Below, piece by piece: positions 22,934-47,738 of a stretch of DNA of 64,000 bases. The notes under the pieces are model-generated. The model did not search any database. It worked only from the letters and a program-made list of their open reading frames with translations, and was not told the DNA's origin. This stretch comes from Hormiphora californensis (lineage: Eukaryota; Ctenophora; Tentaculata; Cydippida; Pleurobrachiidae), in assembly GCA_020137815.1 (NCBI GenBank), contig CM035354.1, forward strand, positions 8,230,487-8,294,486, given 5' to 3'. Both the position numbers and the translations under genes were made by a program. Positions within the stretch are counted from its first letter, which is position 1, and the number at the start of each line of letters is the position of its first letter.

Positions 22934-25900
22934 ATGAGGTCTTTGGTATTGGCTGCTCTATGTATTTCTCTAGCGTTCGGTAAGTTTTTAAATAAAGCAT
23001 CTCTCTTGGCTCATTCTCAGCAAGTCTCGAAAACTTTCTCTAGAATTATTTTCTACTCGACCTTCCTCCGAATTCTGGAACATTTGAAGGAAGATCAAAC
23101 AAAACCTAGTGCATAGTAATAACAACTTCATGCCGCTAATAAAGCTCTAATGTTTTGCAGGCCAAAGCAACCAAGTGATTGGTATCTATACTCCCACTGG
23201 TGAGGGATGTTCTATGATGTTTTACTCAGAAACATTCAACATTACTGTAGGGGGGACAACCATGGATTTCAACTCCCTCAATGCCACTAGTACATGCAGG
23301 TGGGTGTTGTTTGTTGTTAGTCGAGCGTGCGGCAGAGACGTGCAATGTGTTATATGGTGGCACTAGTGTTTTTATTTCCATCTACAGTGTATAGGTTGAA
23401 ATAAAAACATATGCTAGAGAAACATTTGTATTCCTTGTAAACACTCGTGTTTAAATTTGTAATTCCAAAATATAGTCATAGTTGAAAGTACCAGAGAAAA
23501 AGTGAATTTTCCTCACCCGAAACTTCCGGAAGCTTCCTGGCTCTGCCCAGTATCAAGGAAAATCTGACACCTCAATCTCTTACAGTGTGGGTGAGAAAGG
23601 ACTGACCTATCTGCAACTTAGATTGGATGATAAACTGGGAGCCGACTACAGTGATGCAACTTTATTCTTTTCTTTCAGCAAAACTGACACTGGTATGTAA
23701 CGGGTGACAACTAAAAATCTGGACAATTTTCTGTGAGCTCTAGCGCCGGCTCCGCTTGAGATACAGCTTCAGGCCAGTGATAGAACGATTTTTCAGACAA
23801 TTTTGAATCAGAATAACACAACGGAAAAAACTAAAAAGTTCATTGCGTTATCGCATCATTTCCTCTTGACCCACCAAAGCATGTGTACGGAGATTTGAGA
23901 TTTCTGTGTGATCAGAAACGACCTTCCCGATGAGATAAAATTCTCAAATTTGAAATAATGGTTGTTCATGCCATAACCAACATAACTGCCAAGTTTCAAC
24001 ATTTTAGCTTATCAGGAAGTTGGTTTTCCACGTCATAAATGTTTCGAGAGATCGTCAAAATGGCGATTTCTCAAATTACCTGTAAACTACGCTTTGAAGG
24101 GTTTGTTACAGATGATTCTGTGATTAGAATTGAGATTATCGGAGTGTGAAACAAAGTTAATTTCGTTCAAAATCGTCTCAAAAATCATTCTATCGCTTCC
24201 CCGAAGCTGTATCTTAAAAAGAACAGGCGCTAGAGGTGCTAGAAAAGTGTGTAAATTTCAAGTACTACATGCTTTGGTGGGTCAAGAGGAAATGATGCGA
24301 TATCGCAATGAAAATGAACTTTTTAGTTTTTCCCGTTGTGTTATTCTGATTCAAAATTGTCTGAAAAATCGTTCTATCACTGGCCTGAAGCTGTATCTCA
24401 AACGGGGCCGGCGCTGGAGCTCACAGAAAATTGTCCAGATTTTTAGTTGTCACCCGTTATCTTACTATATAATGCGAAAAGGGGTGAAACTTGATCCCCC
24501 CATGCATGTTTGGTGGTCCCTAAATCGTCGTCATCAAGATCAGATCACATCACCCAACATGCATGATTAGATCACCCCACTGAGGATCAGATCCCCCCAC
24601 CCATGATAAAATCATCCCATTGAGGATCAGATCACCCCACCCATGATCAGATCACCCCACTGAGGATCAGATCATCCCAGTGAGTATCAGATCCCACATT
24701 TCACCCAGTAGTCCACTGTGCGTGATGAGATCCCCATATAGAGTAGAAAATTGTCGAAGACAGAGAGAGAAAGAGAGACACAGAGAGACAGACAGAGACA
24801 GAGAGAATGAGCGACGGGCCCGGCCCTTTTCGGCCGAAGGCCGAATTACATTGACTAGTAATATACTAGGGGGGATCGAACCTTTACATCAACCATCTGA
24901 TCTGTAAGAGATCGTGAGATATACTCCTATATTCTTAACTCCCTCCTTTTTATCAGGGTACTGGAACAGTGAGCAGGTTATGTTGAACTATACCGCTGCC
25001 AATGAAACTGAAATCACTGCTGTAGCTGACTTCCTGGCGGTCTCTATCATTTCGCAGTGGTTCTCTTACGCCTGTTCTATTCTCACCGTAGTCTCACTAT
25101 GTATGTAGAGACTATATACTGGGTTGTCATACTACATCACTGTAATGTCGCGCCCAGTTCGGGGATCGGGAGGGTAGTCTATAATTGTGGGAGAAATAGT
25201 GGGTATCACGTGGTCTAAATACTGGGTATGAAAAGGTGACAGGTGTTTCTTTGTGCTTACTAAAAACCCCCACTATTCACCCTCCCTTCCTTTTCAGCGG
25301 ACGATGTTTCCCTACTGATGGACTACTACCAGATCCAGGCGTACAACGTCCAGAACACTACATTCTCTGAATCTTTCCAGTGTGTCGCCATCCTTAGGTG
25401 AGAGATGTGAAGATACTGGTACTTTAGATAATAGGGTACTATATTTAGATGAGTAGGGTGTACTTTATTTAAATATACATAGTATGGTGATTTATGTTAT
25501 AGATGAGTAGCATGGTATTTTTTAATTCAGGTTGCTAGTTTGTGGTTTGAGTTGCACACTGTCACACTCTTCAAGTTGTGGTGTGAAGTTTCAAAAACTA
25601 TAAAAAGTGTAGCAATTAGTCAGAGTGCTATCTCTGCGGGACACAGCGAGCTATAAGTTCGTGGTGTAAATTGAAACCTCTTCATGGTTCTCTGTTCTAC
25701 GTGCAGTCGAATAAATTCTAAATATTCAAATCTAATAAACAGTACCTTAGTCGGGTGTTCCAGTCACACCTAGAAGAACTAAATTCCCTCTTTCAATGCA
25801 GTGATCCTTCTTTAGTCCGTACCTTATGTTTTCCAATTTCCATAACGTGTTCTAGAATAATAGCCTAGCCTATAGAATATAGGTGTCCCTGTAATAAGAT

Positions 25901-26100
25901 GTAACCTCATTAACCCGTGTGCCAGATGTCCCAGTAACCCCATTTCCCATTTCAGTAAGGGAGCCTGGATGGGAATCTTCTCGACGTCCTTCCTCTTCGT
26001 CATGTTGTTCTTCAGCATCATGATGTTGATTAACATCCAAACACCTGACCGATTTGAAACATCCAAATCAAAGTGCCTCATCATCCCTCACGAGCACTAA
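22934..26100 (+). CDS. ATP6AP1L: V-ATPase accessory subunit S1-like protein (short, ATP6AP1L-like), 226 aa
   Basis: Six exons (22934-22979, 23161-23299, 23586-23692, 24957-25100, 25298-25397, 25956-26100) join with perfect phase. The product has a signal peptide (MRSLVLAALCISLAFG), an N-glycosylation-rich luminal part (for example NIT, NAT, NYT, NET, NTT), a YYQIQAYNVQ block, then KGAWMGIFSTSFLFVMLFF starting a transmembrane helix. It ends in a short cytosolic tail, TPDRFETSKSKCLIIPHEH. The YxIQA..., WMG...TM and DRF... signature is that of Ac45/ATP6AP1, which helps assemble and sort the V-ATPase. At 226 residues it lacks the large N-terminal luminal domain of full ATP6AP1 and matches the size of ATP6AP1L. 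Whether a full-length paralogue exists elsewhere cannot be seen. Confidence 0.85.
23700..24457. mobile_element. foldback element flanked by TA, in an intron beside a splice donor
   Basis: The ends ACGGGTGACAACTAAAAATC and its reverse complement are bounded by TA at 23698-23699 and 24458-24459. Arms of about 185 bp are imperfect reverse complements with scattered substitutions. The interior contains a diverged copy of arm sequence near 24150-24245 (GAAGCTGTATCTTAAA...). No coding frame is credible. TA target and structure fit a Tc1/mariner-type MITE. Confidence 0.9.
24535..24690. repeat. GATCAGATCACCCCAC-type minisatellite
   Basis: Degenerate copies of GATCAGATCACCCCAC alternate with CCATGAT or TGAG spacers (higher-order period about 38-40 bp). 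The array sits in the same intron as the foldback element. Confidence 0.85.
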
Positions 26101-26756
26101 AATGCATTTCATTATGATGTAATATGTGATGTGTGACGTCACGACTTGATGACGTCAGAGGATGATAAAAGGACAAGAGAGCGGGGTGTAGTAATTTAAC
26201 TATTCTTCGTGTGTGTGTGTAAAACTACTGTGTTATGTTTGTAAATCTTGCGGGACAAGATCTGAACTAGCGACATTCAATTTGCGATAATATCTCTTTG
26301 GAAATTGTTTGAATCATTCTGCGTTTATTTTTCTTACCAAATATAATTTTACTGTTTTCAACCAGAAACCTAACCCCTAATTCCCTTTTCTGGCTCCACT
26401 CCAAATAGTCCCTATTTAGGCCTCTCATCTGTCATGAGTCCTCTTCTATTCGATTTAGCTTTAACTCTTCCCACACCTTCCCACACGAAGAAACGGTGCC
26501 GACAATTAGTTTGAACCAATCTTATTTCCATCCCGGCCTTCTCTTGAGTTAGTCACTCAATTTCTTTGTATCGGCCCGCTCTATGACATTTCTTTCCGAC
26601 CGAAGTTTCTCGAAAAATAGTTTTTGTCAGCCCTCATCTCAGTCCATTCCTGTATAATAGTTGTCCATCTAGTAGCCCCCCCTCCTTCTGTCCCCATCAG
26701 CCCTTCTCCACCTACTAACCCTCCTTCTCTCCCCAGCTGCCTAGAGCAAGCTACTC

Positions 26757-28310
26757 ATGGTTGACTATGACGTGGCGGTGATAGGGGCCGGGATATCCGG
26801 ACTAGGAGCACTGAAATGTTTCCGGGACAAGAACCTATCTACAATCTGTCTGGAGAAATCTGACGATATCGGTGGACTTTGGAACTATTCAGAGACTGGT
26901 TATGGTGTGATGAGGTTTACCCATATCAATGTCTCCAAACAGAACTATGCCTTTTCTGATTTCCCATTCCCAGATACAACACCAGACTTCCCCCATCACT
27001 CCCATATTCTCCGGTACATGCGGGACTATGTTGACCACTTCAACCTGTCCCGACACATCAGTTTCAATACGGTGGTGGTGAACATCAAACAGACAGCAGA
27101 GGGGATGTGGAAAATAACGGTTGAAAAGGGGAAGTACCAGAACAGAGAGGGGATGCAGGTGATAACAGTGAGGAATGTTGCTATAGCATCTGGTCACCAT
27201 AGCAACCCCTACATCCCCAAGATACCTGGTGAGGAGCTCTACACTGGATCCCTGTTCCACAGCATGAAATACAAGTGCCACACAAGTAGTGGGATCCCAG
27301 CCGGTAAACGTGTTCTAGTTGTGGGCATGGGTAACAGCGCTGTTGATATAGTGGATAACTTAGTAACACAAGGGCAGTGTACAGTTGATGTTAGTGCCCG
27401 GTCCCCTACCTGGGTGTTCTCTCCCTATGTCCTGGGACACCCTGTAGATCACTACGCTACACGGGCCCTCTACCTTCTACCCCTGAAAGTGGTCGAGATG
27501 ATAGTTCAGACCCTGATGTGTATGTTGTTAGGGTTACCTAAACAGTGGGGTGTTTATCCCATGGCTAACATTCTCAGATCACAGCCCACCGTCTCACATA
27601 ACCTCTACCATCACATTCAGAGGGGCAGTGTTGCAATCAGACCTGATATAACGGGCATGGGACCTGGTAAGAAGGTGATATTTAATGATGGAACCTCAGC
27701 GTGGTATGATGCTGTGATCCTAGCTACAGGGTACACCTTTTCCCTTCCCTTCCTCTCTAAGAACGATAGAGAACACATTCTCCCCGGTATAAACGAGTTG
27801 AATCTTTACAAGAATGTGTTCAGTCCCAGATACGGTCACACCCTGGGATTCATTGGGTTTGTTCAGCCTGCTAGTGGGGGTCTGGTGACAATGTCTGAAA
27901 TGCAGTCACGATGGATGGCTGAGTTAGTGTGTGGTAATGTGCACCTCCCAACCACTACAGAGATGTTAAACACCATCAATCTGGAGAGATCAGAGGAGAG
28001 GTCCTGGTATTACAATAGTAAGAGGTTAACCCTCCAGAAAATACCGATATTGTATAACGACCAGATAGGAGCTATGATAGGGTGTAAACCAGACTACAAG
28101 AAACACCCTGCCCTCCTGTGGAACTTACTGTTTTCTGTTTCTGCCTTTCAGTGGCGGTTAAATGGACCTAATGCATGGAAGGGAGCGAGAGAAGCGTGCA
28201 AGAAACTGAAACCGGTGCCGTTTTATCATTACTCGATGCTTCTAATTTTATCTATTTTACTACTTCTAGTGTTATCTATTTTACGCTGTTTTTACGAGTT
28301 TATGTTTTAG
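26757..28310 (+). CDS. flavin-containing monooxygenase, intronless CDS, 517 aa
   Basis: One uninterrupted frame encodes a class B FMO. It has an FAD-binding GAGISGLG near residue 11, EKSDDIGGLWNYSE, the FMO signature region YTGSLFHSMKY near 165, an NADPH-binding VGMGNSAVDIV near 190, and an ATGYTF motif near 325. The C-terminus is a hydrophobic anchor (LLILSILLLLVLSILRC) ending in an aromatic tail, as in microsomal FMOs. The family oxygenates soft nucleophiles such as amines and sulfides with NADPH and O2 at the ER membrane. The length is close to vertebrate FMOs (about 530). A good splice acceptor (CTTCTCTCCCCAG) lies 20 bases before the ATG, so a 5' leader intron is likely. FMO subtype cannot be assigned. 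Confidence 0.95.
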   Translation: MVDYDVAVIGAGISGLGALKCFRDKNLSTICLEKSDDIGGLWNYSETGYGVMRFTHINVSKQNYAFSDFPFPDTTPDFPHHSHILRYMRDYVDHFNLSRHISFNTVVVNIKQTAEGMWKITVEKGKYQNREGMQVITVRNVAIASGHHSNPYIPKIPGEELYTGSLFHSMKYKCHTSSGIPAGKRVLVVGMGNSAVDIVDNLVTQGQCTVDVSARSPTWVFSPYVLGHPVDHYATRALYLLPLKVVEMIVQTLMCMLLGLPKQWGVYPMANILRSQPTVSHNLYHHIQRGSVAIRPDITGMGPGKKVIFNDGTSAWYDAVILATGYTFSLPFLSKNDREHILPGINELNLYKNVFSPRYGHTLGFIGFVQPASGGLVTMSEMQSRWMAELVCGNVHLPTTTEMLNTINLERSEERSWYYNSKRLTLQKIPILYNDQIGAMIGCKPDYKKHPALLWNLLFSVSAFQWRLNGPNAWKGAREACKKLKPVPFYHYSMLLILSILLLLVLSILRCFYEFMF

Positions 28311-28520
28311 TGAGTCATTTTCAGAAATTCATCATTATCTTAGTTATAGAGTGTGCTAGTGTGTGCGGTATCTTCAGACAAATCTAGAGTATGTTTAAGT
28401 TTTGTTTATTAGCGTTACTATTAGTCACATTATCAGTTTATTTTGTTCATATTTTCACCGTGTGCTTGGAGCGGGTTGCATGGTTGAATGTTTATTGTTT
28501 GTATAATGCATGCATGTGTA

Positions 28521-28526
28521 AATAAA
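28521..28526 (+). promoter_or_regulatory. likely poly(A) signal of the FMO gene
   Basis: AATAAA lies about 210 bases after the FMO stop in otherwise non-coding sequence, followed by a T-rich GTGTTCAATTCATTTTTG. Confidence 0.5.
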
Positions 28527-29146
28527 CAAGTGTTCAATTCATTTTTGAAATCCATGTCTATTAATTCCTTTTGACCACAATAAGTTACGACACATTCCGA
28601 AAATAATCGGACCGGAAGAATGAAAATTGAGGTGTGCGGTCATAATTAATTTTAACAAATTCCTGAGCCTACCAATGAGCTTATCGGTCCGCTGTCTCAC
28701 TGCTCATTCCCACACACACTGTCATTACACGGCAGGCTGCTGCACGGATGTATAGGACTAGGGAGACATGTGTGTAGCGCGCAGAAACACTGCTCTGTGG
28801 AAGTGTGCAATGTCAGCATTTGTCACAGCAGTTCATACTGCGGCGCACCACAGATTTGATCTAATCCCGGATGTGCCTCAATACAACCAATTATAGCCCA
28901 TGATACTCCAGTAATTGGCAATTATACGGGCCCTAGGTCGGGCTATTGGTATACCCCTTGTGCTTCCTAGTATCTTATAAACCGGTCATTAAAAGAGTCC
29001 CTGAACCATTGTCTGGCGGCGCCGACCCGATCAGAGCACACTGTCAAGAAACACCGCTACACTGAGACAGCTCAACCATTCTAGCCATGTACATTGTACG
29101 GGCCATTGTGACTGTGAATACCCAAGGTCATGTATCAATACCAGTA

Positions 29147-29836
29147 CAGTCGGACCCCGATTTAGTGGCACCCCGATTTAGGGACAGGATTTTTTTCCCC
29201 CGATATACCTTATTACCGATATATAACGGAACCTTTAATTAACGAAATCAGTAAAAATTTCGTTAATTTTAGGTATCGTTAATTTAGGGTTCCGCAAATT
29301 AATGTTCCTTTAATTAAAAGTTGCTTTTTTGAGAGTAGCAAAAAAAATAAAACCAAGTCATTGAATATAATGTCTACCATAGTCCATACGGGTCTTAAAA
29401 CAATACTTTTCAGTAATTATAGTTTGTAATGAGGCAAGCCCATGTTCTGTCCATTTACAGTAAAAGTGGCCTTAATTTCCAACCCTCCCTGAACCAATGG
29501 TAACTGAAATGCATAAGGGTCTTGAACAACTGCCTCAAATTCACAACCGTGCTCAATTGCAAAGAATATTATTCTTGATATAATCTCAATAGGAACATAA
29601 TTACCATTTTAACCCCATTTTAACCCAGTATTTATGCTTTTTGTCAAAATTTGCTAACCCAAACCGATTTTCGTTAATTAAAGGTATGTTAATTAAAGGT
29701 ACGCTAATAGGAGGTTCCGTTATATAGCGGTAATAAGGTAGGAAATTAACCTTATTTGACCCCGATTTAGTGGACACCCCGATTTAGTGGACAAGAGCCT
29801 TTCCCCCGAGGGTGTCCCTAAATCGGGGTCCGACTG
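29147..29836. mobile_element. outer TA-flanked element with CAGTCGGACCCC ends
   Basis: The left end CAGTCGGACCCCGATTTAG and right end CTAAATCGGGGTCCGACTG are exact reverse complements, bounded by TA at 29145-29146 and 29837-29838. Inside each end the CCCGATTTAGTGG motif recurs as subterminal repeats. TA target and CAGT-type ends fit pogo/Tigger-like MITEs; no transposase frame is present. Confidence 0.92.
29208..29737. mobile_element. inner TA-flanked element nested in the outer one
   Basis: Left end CCTTATTACCGATATATAAC and right end GTTATATAGCGGTAATAAGG are near-perfect reverse complements, bounded by TA at 29206-29207 and 29738-29739. The second arm block (GGAACCTTTAATTAACG) also has an inverted partner near 29685-29715. 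It lacks coding capacity and interrupts the outer element. Confidence 0.88.
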
Positions 29837-30270
29837 TATTACAAAGCAAAACACGTTGATTTATTGGTAAAAAAGAAAAATATTTCCGTAATCCTCAAAG
29901 TTAAAAACTTAAACGCAGTTTATTCTCACATCTCTCTGGAAACAACTCACACACAGTAGTAAATACAACACTGTTGTAAACTCAGCACATCTCTGAATGT
30001 GTGTACGCAGCTGCATCTGTCTGTACGAATATATCTACAAATAAGTACAAACCGACACATAACGTAACGATAAATAATAACAGTCGCATTAGCTCTCTCA
30101 AGAGGGGTAAAAACGGTTGAGATATAGATATAAAATTGTACTTACAAATCAAATAGATACACATAATAGAGTTAAGAAAATAGATCGAAATTTCAAAAGA
30201 AAGAGAAGGAAATAAAGAAAAATTTCAACCTAAATAATTAATTAATTAATTAATTAGTGTTCCTTTCTCT

Positions 30271-42715
<12,445 letters not shown>

Positions 42716-44622
42716 GGTTGTACAAAAAAACAGACGCAGTACAAAAAACTATAAGCAGGTATTTTGTGTGTTCTCGTGCATGAGAGAGAGGGGAAGCGTG
42801 CAGGGTTCATCCAACGCGACATTCATCACGCTCCCTCTCTCTCTCCCTCTCTTTACTAGCTACTGCTGCTGCATAGAGAGAGTGCTGTAAGGAATCACGC
42901 GCTTTCTCATGTTGCAGTGAAGGAATATTAGAGCTCGCGGCAGCCGCTCTACAAGAGTAGTACAGAGAGAGTAATCAGGGAGAGAGGGAATAGTATCCAG
43001 CGAATGGTCATATGATAAACGAGTAATATTGGATCACGGCCATTTATTATCGATTAAGATTACCTAAACGTTAGAATTTAGAGCTTCCGTTAAAAAACAG
43101 TTGCATACTATGACCATTTGAATGGAACTCGCTCAGGAACATTGTGAAGTGTGAACCCAAAACTCAGGTGATAAATAGTGGGACACCCTGTAATTACAAC
43201 GGGAACTAACATCTTACATGTAACACAATGTAACACGTCATGTAACACAATATTCAATAACTTACCGTGTATTGTAGGGGTTGCAGTGGGGGAATCAACT
43301 GGTGTAGTCTGCTTTCTGCTGTGTACTGCTTGCATAACACCACTTAAACATGGGACTAAAGGGGAAATGTGGGACGTGAGATGTGGAAGTGGAAACGTGA
43401 TATGCGTTGTGGTACGTGAGGAAGTGGAAACGTGATCTCATGTGAGGTAGGGAAATGTGAGGTGGACCTGGGGAATAGATAATAGGTAGAAGATGAGATG
43501 GGTTACTGCTGCAATAAAATACCATCACCTGCACCACCAATATCAGAGTTGAAATTAGAGAATATCTAATTAAATGGTATCAAACTGGGGGGTATCAAAC
43601 TACTGATATTGATGGAACTACGTAACAGTAATCGGATAACTTTCTTTAAACTGTCAACAGTGATATATCTCACTGTCAAAAACAAAATTACCGAGAACTG
43701 ATTGGTTAGCCTTTATATGGCAAAACTCTGATTGATATATTCATTTTCACTGACAGGACCTGCAGAGACCCTTGACTAGCTTGATAAAGGTCTATGATAG
43801 TTCTAAGACTATTTTAAAATATAACCATCTAACTTACTCATCAGACTCTCTCTCTTTCTCGCTGACAACACTCAACAGCACATTGCACAACCACTAAGCT
43901 ATGATTTATATTTTCTGACAACTAACATAGCACTAAAAAAGTTAAAGTTTAAAGTTTTCAAAGATGAAAACAAAGATGAATTGTAATAAAAAGTTGTGTT
44001 ATTCAGTAAGATCACTAAAACTATTGTACGGAAGAATATAACAACAATAGAGATGACCACTACTACAATTGTGCGTGTTTATAGGAGGGGCGTGTTTGTA
44101 TCTAAAAACAACACCTCTATATGGTTCACACCGGAGAAATCTCAACTAAATTCCCAGTTAAATTGAAGTGCGCTATTATATACTAGCCAGCAGCAAATAG
44201 TGACCCTCCAATTCTGATAAGACCACACACGAAGAGCCAAAATGATTTAACCGCCTGCGGCCTGAGTACACATTATCTCTCCATGGGCAAATGCAGGAGG
44301 GCAACATGAAAATAACCATCATCACAACTACAACTATAACACGTAAACCATGGAGAGTTAAACAACACCAAATAACCAACTGCTGTCAACGAGCAAGGAA
44401 ACACAGAATGTGATAGTGAACCAACAAATTAAATCCCTGGTGTATCGGAGAGATACAATGTGACACACTGTGTGATGTGACATGTGTTACAGTTACAAGG
44501 CGATGTGATTATAGAGTCTGAACGAGGTCTGGTGTAACGCCAGATGACACAAGAGACACAGTAATGTTACACAACATGGTGGGGATATAATGGCAGTCAG
44601 TGATGATAGATGAGACAGGGCT

Positions 44623-44624
<2 letters not shown>

Positions 44625-44697
<73 letters not shown>
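44625..44697. repeat. (GA)n microsatellite
   Basis: About 73 bases of pure GA upstream of the coiled-coil gene start. Confidence 0.97.
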
Positions 44698-44702
<5 letters not shown>

Positions 44703-45554
44703 TGTGTAACTTCTGTTGTAGATTAGGATACATTATAGCTGTATCATGTGTACCCGGAAACAACAACATACACGTTCATTCTGTTTACCCAACAAATCTA
44801 CTATACCTAACCATGCGATAAATTATTCTATCGTGGCTTCACGTTGATCTCTGACAATCTTCTACCAAACTCTCTAAACAACTATCAGAATCTGACCCCT
44901 CCCCAGACTAATCTTATCACAGCTCATAAACACAATGATACACCCAAGCAAGAAATGAAGGGAGTTGTAAGATCATTGCCTCTCATAACACACACAATGT
45001 AGCGCCACACGATATAAATACTAGTCTTGAGTAGTTGCTCTGGGCAACCGACAAAATTGGGAAGTGATTTCCGGGCACTATATCATCTCTCTCTCTCCCA
45101 CATTTCTTATTCTCTATTTTCTTCTTTCTCTAGCTCTCCCCCGCCTTACTACACATGATGATATTGTGGTCTATGACCTATCAGATCATCATTTCCAACT
45201 CCGTAACATAGAGATCGCTCAAACTATAATAAAGTTATTAAATTCATTGAAACAAATTAAATAAACTATAACTTTGACAGAATCTAATTCCTCCAAGATA
45301 ATAGTGACACTATAATTATACCCCAATAATATATGCAACATACACGGGGAGGTAAGTTTAGTAACTTCTGGCACAGGACTGGCAGGAAAGAAAGGGACAT
45401 GGTGCATTACAATAGACCTGAGCCATGACGCCGGGGACCGGAAACACTTCGCGTCACTACTGCAGTCCAAACAATGACCGTTCGGAAAAAAGAAAGCGAG
45501 CCAAGAGAGGACACATAAACTGAGAAGGGGCAAGAGAGCAGCGTCGAAGAGCGA

Positions 45555-45898
45555 GAGCATAGAGAGAGAGAGGAGCGAGAGGAAGAGAGAGCGAGAGAGA
45601 GAGGAGAGAAGATGGAGAGCGAGAGAAGCGAGAGAGAGAGAGAGAGAGAAGAGCGAGCAGAGAGAAGAGAGAGAGAGCGCGCAGATCTAGAGCGCGAGCT
45701 AGATCGCGCTCTCTAGCGCGATAGAAGCTCGAGATAGAGCGCGATTCTAGCGAGATTAGAGAGAAGCGCTCGAGGATAGAGAGCGAGAGAGATCCCGGAT
45801 AAGAGGCTATGAGAGCGCAGCTTCTCTCTCTCTCTATCTCTCTCTCTCTTCTCTCTCTTCTCTCTCTCCATCTCACTCTCTTTTTTCTCTCTCTCCCT

Positions 45899-45930
<32 letters not shown>
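45555..45930. repeat. low-complexity GAGAGCG block turning into a CT tract
   Basis: A purine-rich GAGAGCG block runs to about 45680. Short GCGC palindromes follow (AGAGCGCGAGCTAGATCGCGCTCT, two complementary halves), and from 45822 the strand becomes CT-rich. The block as a whole is a rough inverted repeat of GA and CT tracts. Confidence 0.85.
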
Positions 45931-45931
<1 letters not shown>

Positions 45932-47520
45932 CCACTGCAGTAACAAGGTCACGCTTGGCTCACATACTGGCATCTCCGTTCAGAAGCGCGTGTAAAACCC
46001 ACCGGTATAATAGTGCGTGGTGTGTGTGTAATCCGTCAAATGGTAATGTGATTAACGAGAGAGGGTTTTCACGTTTTTCCTCCCTTTTTACCAGGGGAGC
46101 AAGAGGGAAGGGGACAGGAAGGGGGTATAACAATGAAACAGGGTAAATGAAAGAGACGGTTTAGCTAGCCTATAACAGGGTGGCGCCTATTAAACTGAAA
46201 GGGGCCTTGTCGGGTTCTATTAAAAGCTTTGTGGCTTACCGGAAGGACAGAGAGAGAGAGGAGGAAGAGACATATTGGAGTGAAGAGAGACATAAGTAGA
46301 GATAATTGAGCGAGGAGAGATAGAAAGAGGGAGGAGGACCTTGGCATAAGTCCAGCTATAATACAAGCAATTGATGCAGCACATAACATAAGGGGAGGAG
46401 ATACAAATCTTGAAGTAGATACTTAGAGAAACTTAGAGATTGATGATGATGATGATGGTCTAGACGGGTCTAACGAGAGATCTAATATCGGAGATATAAA
46501 TTGATGGATACTTCTAAAGTAACTATGGTTTGAAATGAACCACTTTAAACAGATCACGGCCTCTTTACCTCAGCCTGCGTCAGTAGAGGAGAGAGAGAGA
46601 ACTAAAGCCTGTTAGATGAGAGAAACTAGCCAACGAATGATCAGTCAGCAGCCATAGAAATAGGAAAGCTCAAATTCATGTGTCTACGCTATACACACAC
46701 ACATTTATGATGTATATGATCAGCTTCAATTTGGTATCTAAACTGTCTCCGTGAAGAAGTGATATTTGTTCTCTACTAAAAAACTAAAAAACTAGAGTTG
46801 CAAGTATTGTCCACTACTAAAACTGCAGAGCGTGAGGGTAATTACTGGATAGCTACTGCTGGAGGTGGTGACAGTGGAATAGTTATGTAGAGAGAGGGAG
46901 AGAGGGAGATATGTTATCACACCCTCGAAAGGGAATTAAAACGAGGGTGGGATACGCCGCTGTAAGGGGAGATGCCACATTCCACACACACCAGGCCGGG
47001 GAAGAGGAGGCGGTGAGAGAGACACTTCATCGGGTTTTAACATGCCGGCACACGATATTGTAATTCGAACTCATTACTCACAGAGTTAATGTTAATATCC
47101 ATGTCATCATATTGTATTACAGGTTGTTAAGGAACTGAAGACTGGTTGACGGCGAGTGAATTGCCCGGTGTCGTGAGACACCACACCAATCAATGTTAAT
47201 TAATAATAAACGGGGATTACTTCCCAGTAGATTAGCGGAAATCAAGGGATTTCATTAAATAGCAAAATAAGGGGATAGTCAAAAATTAATTACTGTGCAG
47301 TTGGCGAGAAATGCAAGTAGCACGTAGACAAGATACCTACCTAAACGAAACGGGCCGGCGCAGGAAACCAAATCATTTGAACGGCGGGAATCCAACGCGA
47401 CTTTGTCAAATTTCAAACTTTGGTCGCCGCTAAATTATTTTATTCCGACGCATCTTTTTGCCGCGCGCGGGGTGCCGCGCACAGTTCAGTTGTAATTTAA
47501 AATTCGGCTCACCGTACCTA

Positions 47521-47738
47521 GTGGAAGCTCTTACGGTAATTCCCACGCCCCGTGGGAAAGTTTTTGACCGTGGGAAAGTTTTCAAAGCGTGGGAAAAGAG
47601 AGATACATACAATAACTACAAAAAATAAATTGTTTTTTCTTAGTTATTGTATGTATCTCTCTTTTCCCACGCTTTGAAAACTTTCCCACGGTCGAAAACT
47701 TTCCCACGGGGCGTGGGAATTACCGTAAGAGCTTCCAC
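47521..47738. mobile_element. 218-bp TA-flanked MITE with near-perfect arms
   Basis: GTGGAAGCTCTTACGGTAAT and its exact reverse complement form the ends, bounded by TA at 47519-47520 and 47739-47740. The arms are about 100 bp and nearly identical, and carry GTGGGAAAGTTTT subrepeats. The AT-rich loop lies near 47615-47640. No coding capacity. Confidence 0.93.

Larger units (their letters stand above)
28527..30270. other. intergenic, hosts a nested transposable element
   Basis: No exon is seen. The interval separates FMO from the 3' end of the tail-anchored coiled-coil gene and holds the two nested TA elements. Confidence 0.6.

Noticed and set aside
24130-24570. 146-residue open frame in the ATP6AP1-like intron
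   Set aside because: It runs through the foldback element and into the minisatellite, with no domain and no splice context.
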